A stretch of DNA of 64,000 bases, from contig NZ_JAHLPM010000006.1 in NCBI RefSeq assembly GCF_018917865.1, positions 124,001-188,000 on the forward strand. Reading direction: 5' to 3'. Position 1 is the first letter of the stretch, and every line of letters begins with the position of its first letter. Positions 63,869 to 64,000 of the stretch are shown here, in pieces. The position numbers and the translations under genes are program-made. The stretch comes from Tissierella simiarum. Its GTDB lineage: Bacteria > Bacillota > Clostridia > Tissierellales > Tissierellaceae. Under the pieces are notes generated by a model. That model searched no databases, was not told the DNA's origin, and worked only from the letters and a program-made list of their open reading frames with translations.

Positions 63869-64000
63869 ATGTGTAATTATATACAAAAAATAAATAGGAA
63901 TGTGAAAATAGAAGAGGGAAATAAAGCTATAGAAAATATTTTATTAAATATATATTTTAAAGAAGGTATCTCTACTAAAGAGTTAGCTAGAAACAATCTA
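63869..64000 (+). CDS. Start of a probable BpsA-like (DUF43) gene, cut by window edge
   Basis: ACGGAGGG lies 9 bases before the ATG, and the frame runs open to the end of the window (44 codons; MCNYIQKINRNVKIEEGNKA... ISTKELARNNL). The EGNKAIENILL...GISTKELAR winged-helix-like start resembles the N terminus of branched-polyamine synthase BpsA and its DUF43 relatives, but only a tenth of the protein is visible. It lies behind an attenuator-like leader. Confidence 0.4.
   Translation, partial: MCNYIQKINRNVKIEEGNKAIENILLNIYFKEGISTKELARNNL

Noticed and set aside
3-64000. Search for CRISPR arrays, tRNA, rRNA, insertion sequences and prophage genes
   Set aside because: No regularly spaced repeats, cloverleaf sequences, transposases, integrases or phage structural genes were recognised.

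Overview
The window looks like the chromosome of a low-GC, anaerobic, spore-forming member of the Clostridia, plausibly on the Clostridium or Tissierellia side. The evidence is the AT-rich sequence, strong AGGAGG ribosome sites, a small acid-soluble spore protein (Tlp), pyruvate formate-lyase with its activase, a 4-hydroxybutyrate fermentation pathway, sigma-54 enhancer-dependent control and a T-box leader. No rRNA, tRNA, CRISPR array, prophage or insertion sequence was seen. Gene density is normal and most genes sit in short operons bounded by strong intrinsic terminators.

Layout. 1-8 kb: chemoreceptor, tlp, an ECF sigma/anti-sigma pair, and a two-component system followed by an ABC-2 type exporter. 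8-12 kb: a sigma-54 activator facing a sigma-54 promoter that drives an unusual peptide-deformylase/racemase fusion, then a YbaK-type deacylase. 12-16 kb: a chain of leader ORFs ahead of a zinc-ribbon plus S4-like protein, a response-regulator remnant, and a MerR regulator with a MATE exporter. 16-24 kb: abfD, a PAS/sigma-54 activator and sucD-4hbD-cat2. Together these convert succinyl-CoA through succinate semialdehyde, 4-hydroxybutyrate and 4-hydroxybutyryl-CoA to crotonyl-CoA. 24-28 kb: AraC regulator, transglutaminase-like protein and a large M16 peptidase. 28-35 kb: a tandem duplication of a blaR1-like/blaI/ldh segment, in which the left copy has lost most of blaI and ldh. 35-44 kb: FadR-type regulator, CofE-like ligase, LysR, a third BlaI/M56 pair, CvpA, a U32-like protein, a DUF2087 regulator and a GNAT. 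44-54 kb: pflB-pflA, UPF0180, a MATE exporter, a nucleoid-associated protein, and a T-box-controlled permease/amidohydrolase operon. 54-64 kb: DEAD-box helicase, DUF188, exonuclease III, a MacB-like ABC exporter with a coiled-coil permease, an ABC-F protein behind an attenuator-like leader, and the start of a probable BpsA-like gene.

The main theme is gene control. Two sigma-54 circuits have visible enhancer-type dyads. Three BlaI/M56 systems have inverted-repeat operators. A FadR-type operator lies in front of ldh. There is a MerR-type long-spacer promoter and a T-box. Several leaders carry very short ORFs with good ribosome sites plus terminators or ribosome-site-sequestering hairpins, consistent with translation-dependent attenuation. 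The best candidates for undescribed biology are the leader cascade and zinc-ribbon/S4 protein at 12.25-13.39 kb, the sigma-54-controlled deformylase-racemase fusion at 10.2 kb, and the long leader at 63.3-63.9 kb. All family calls come from reading motifs; no database search was run.
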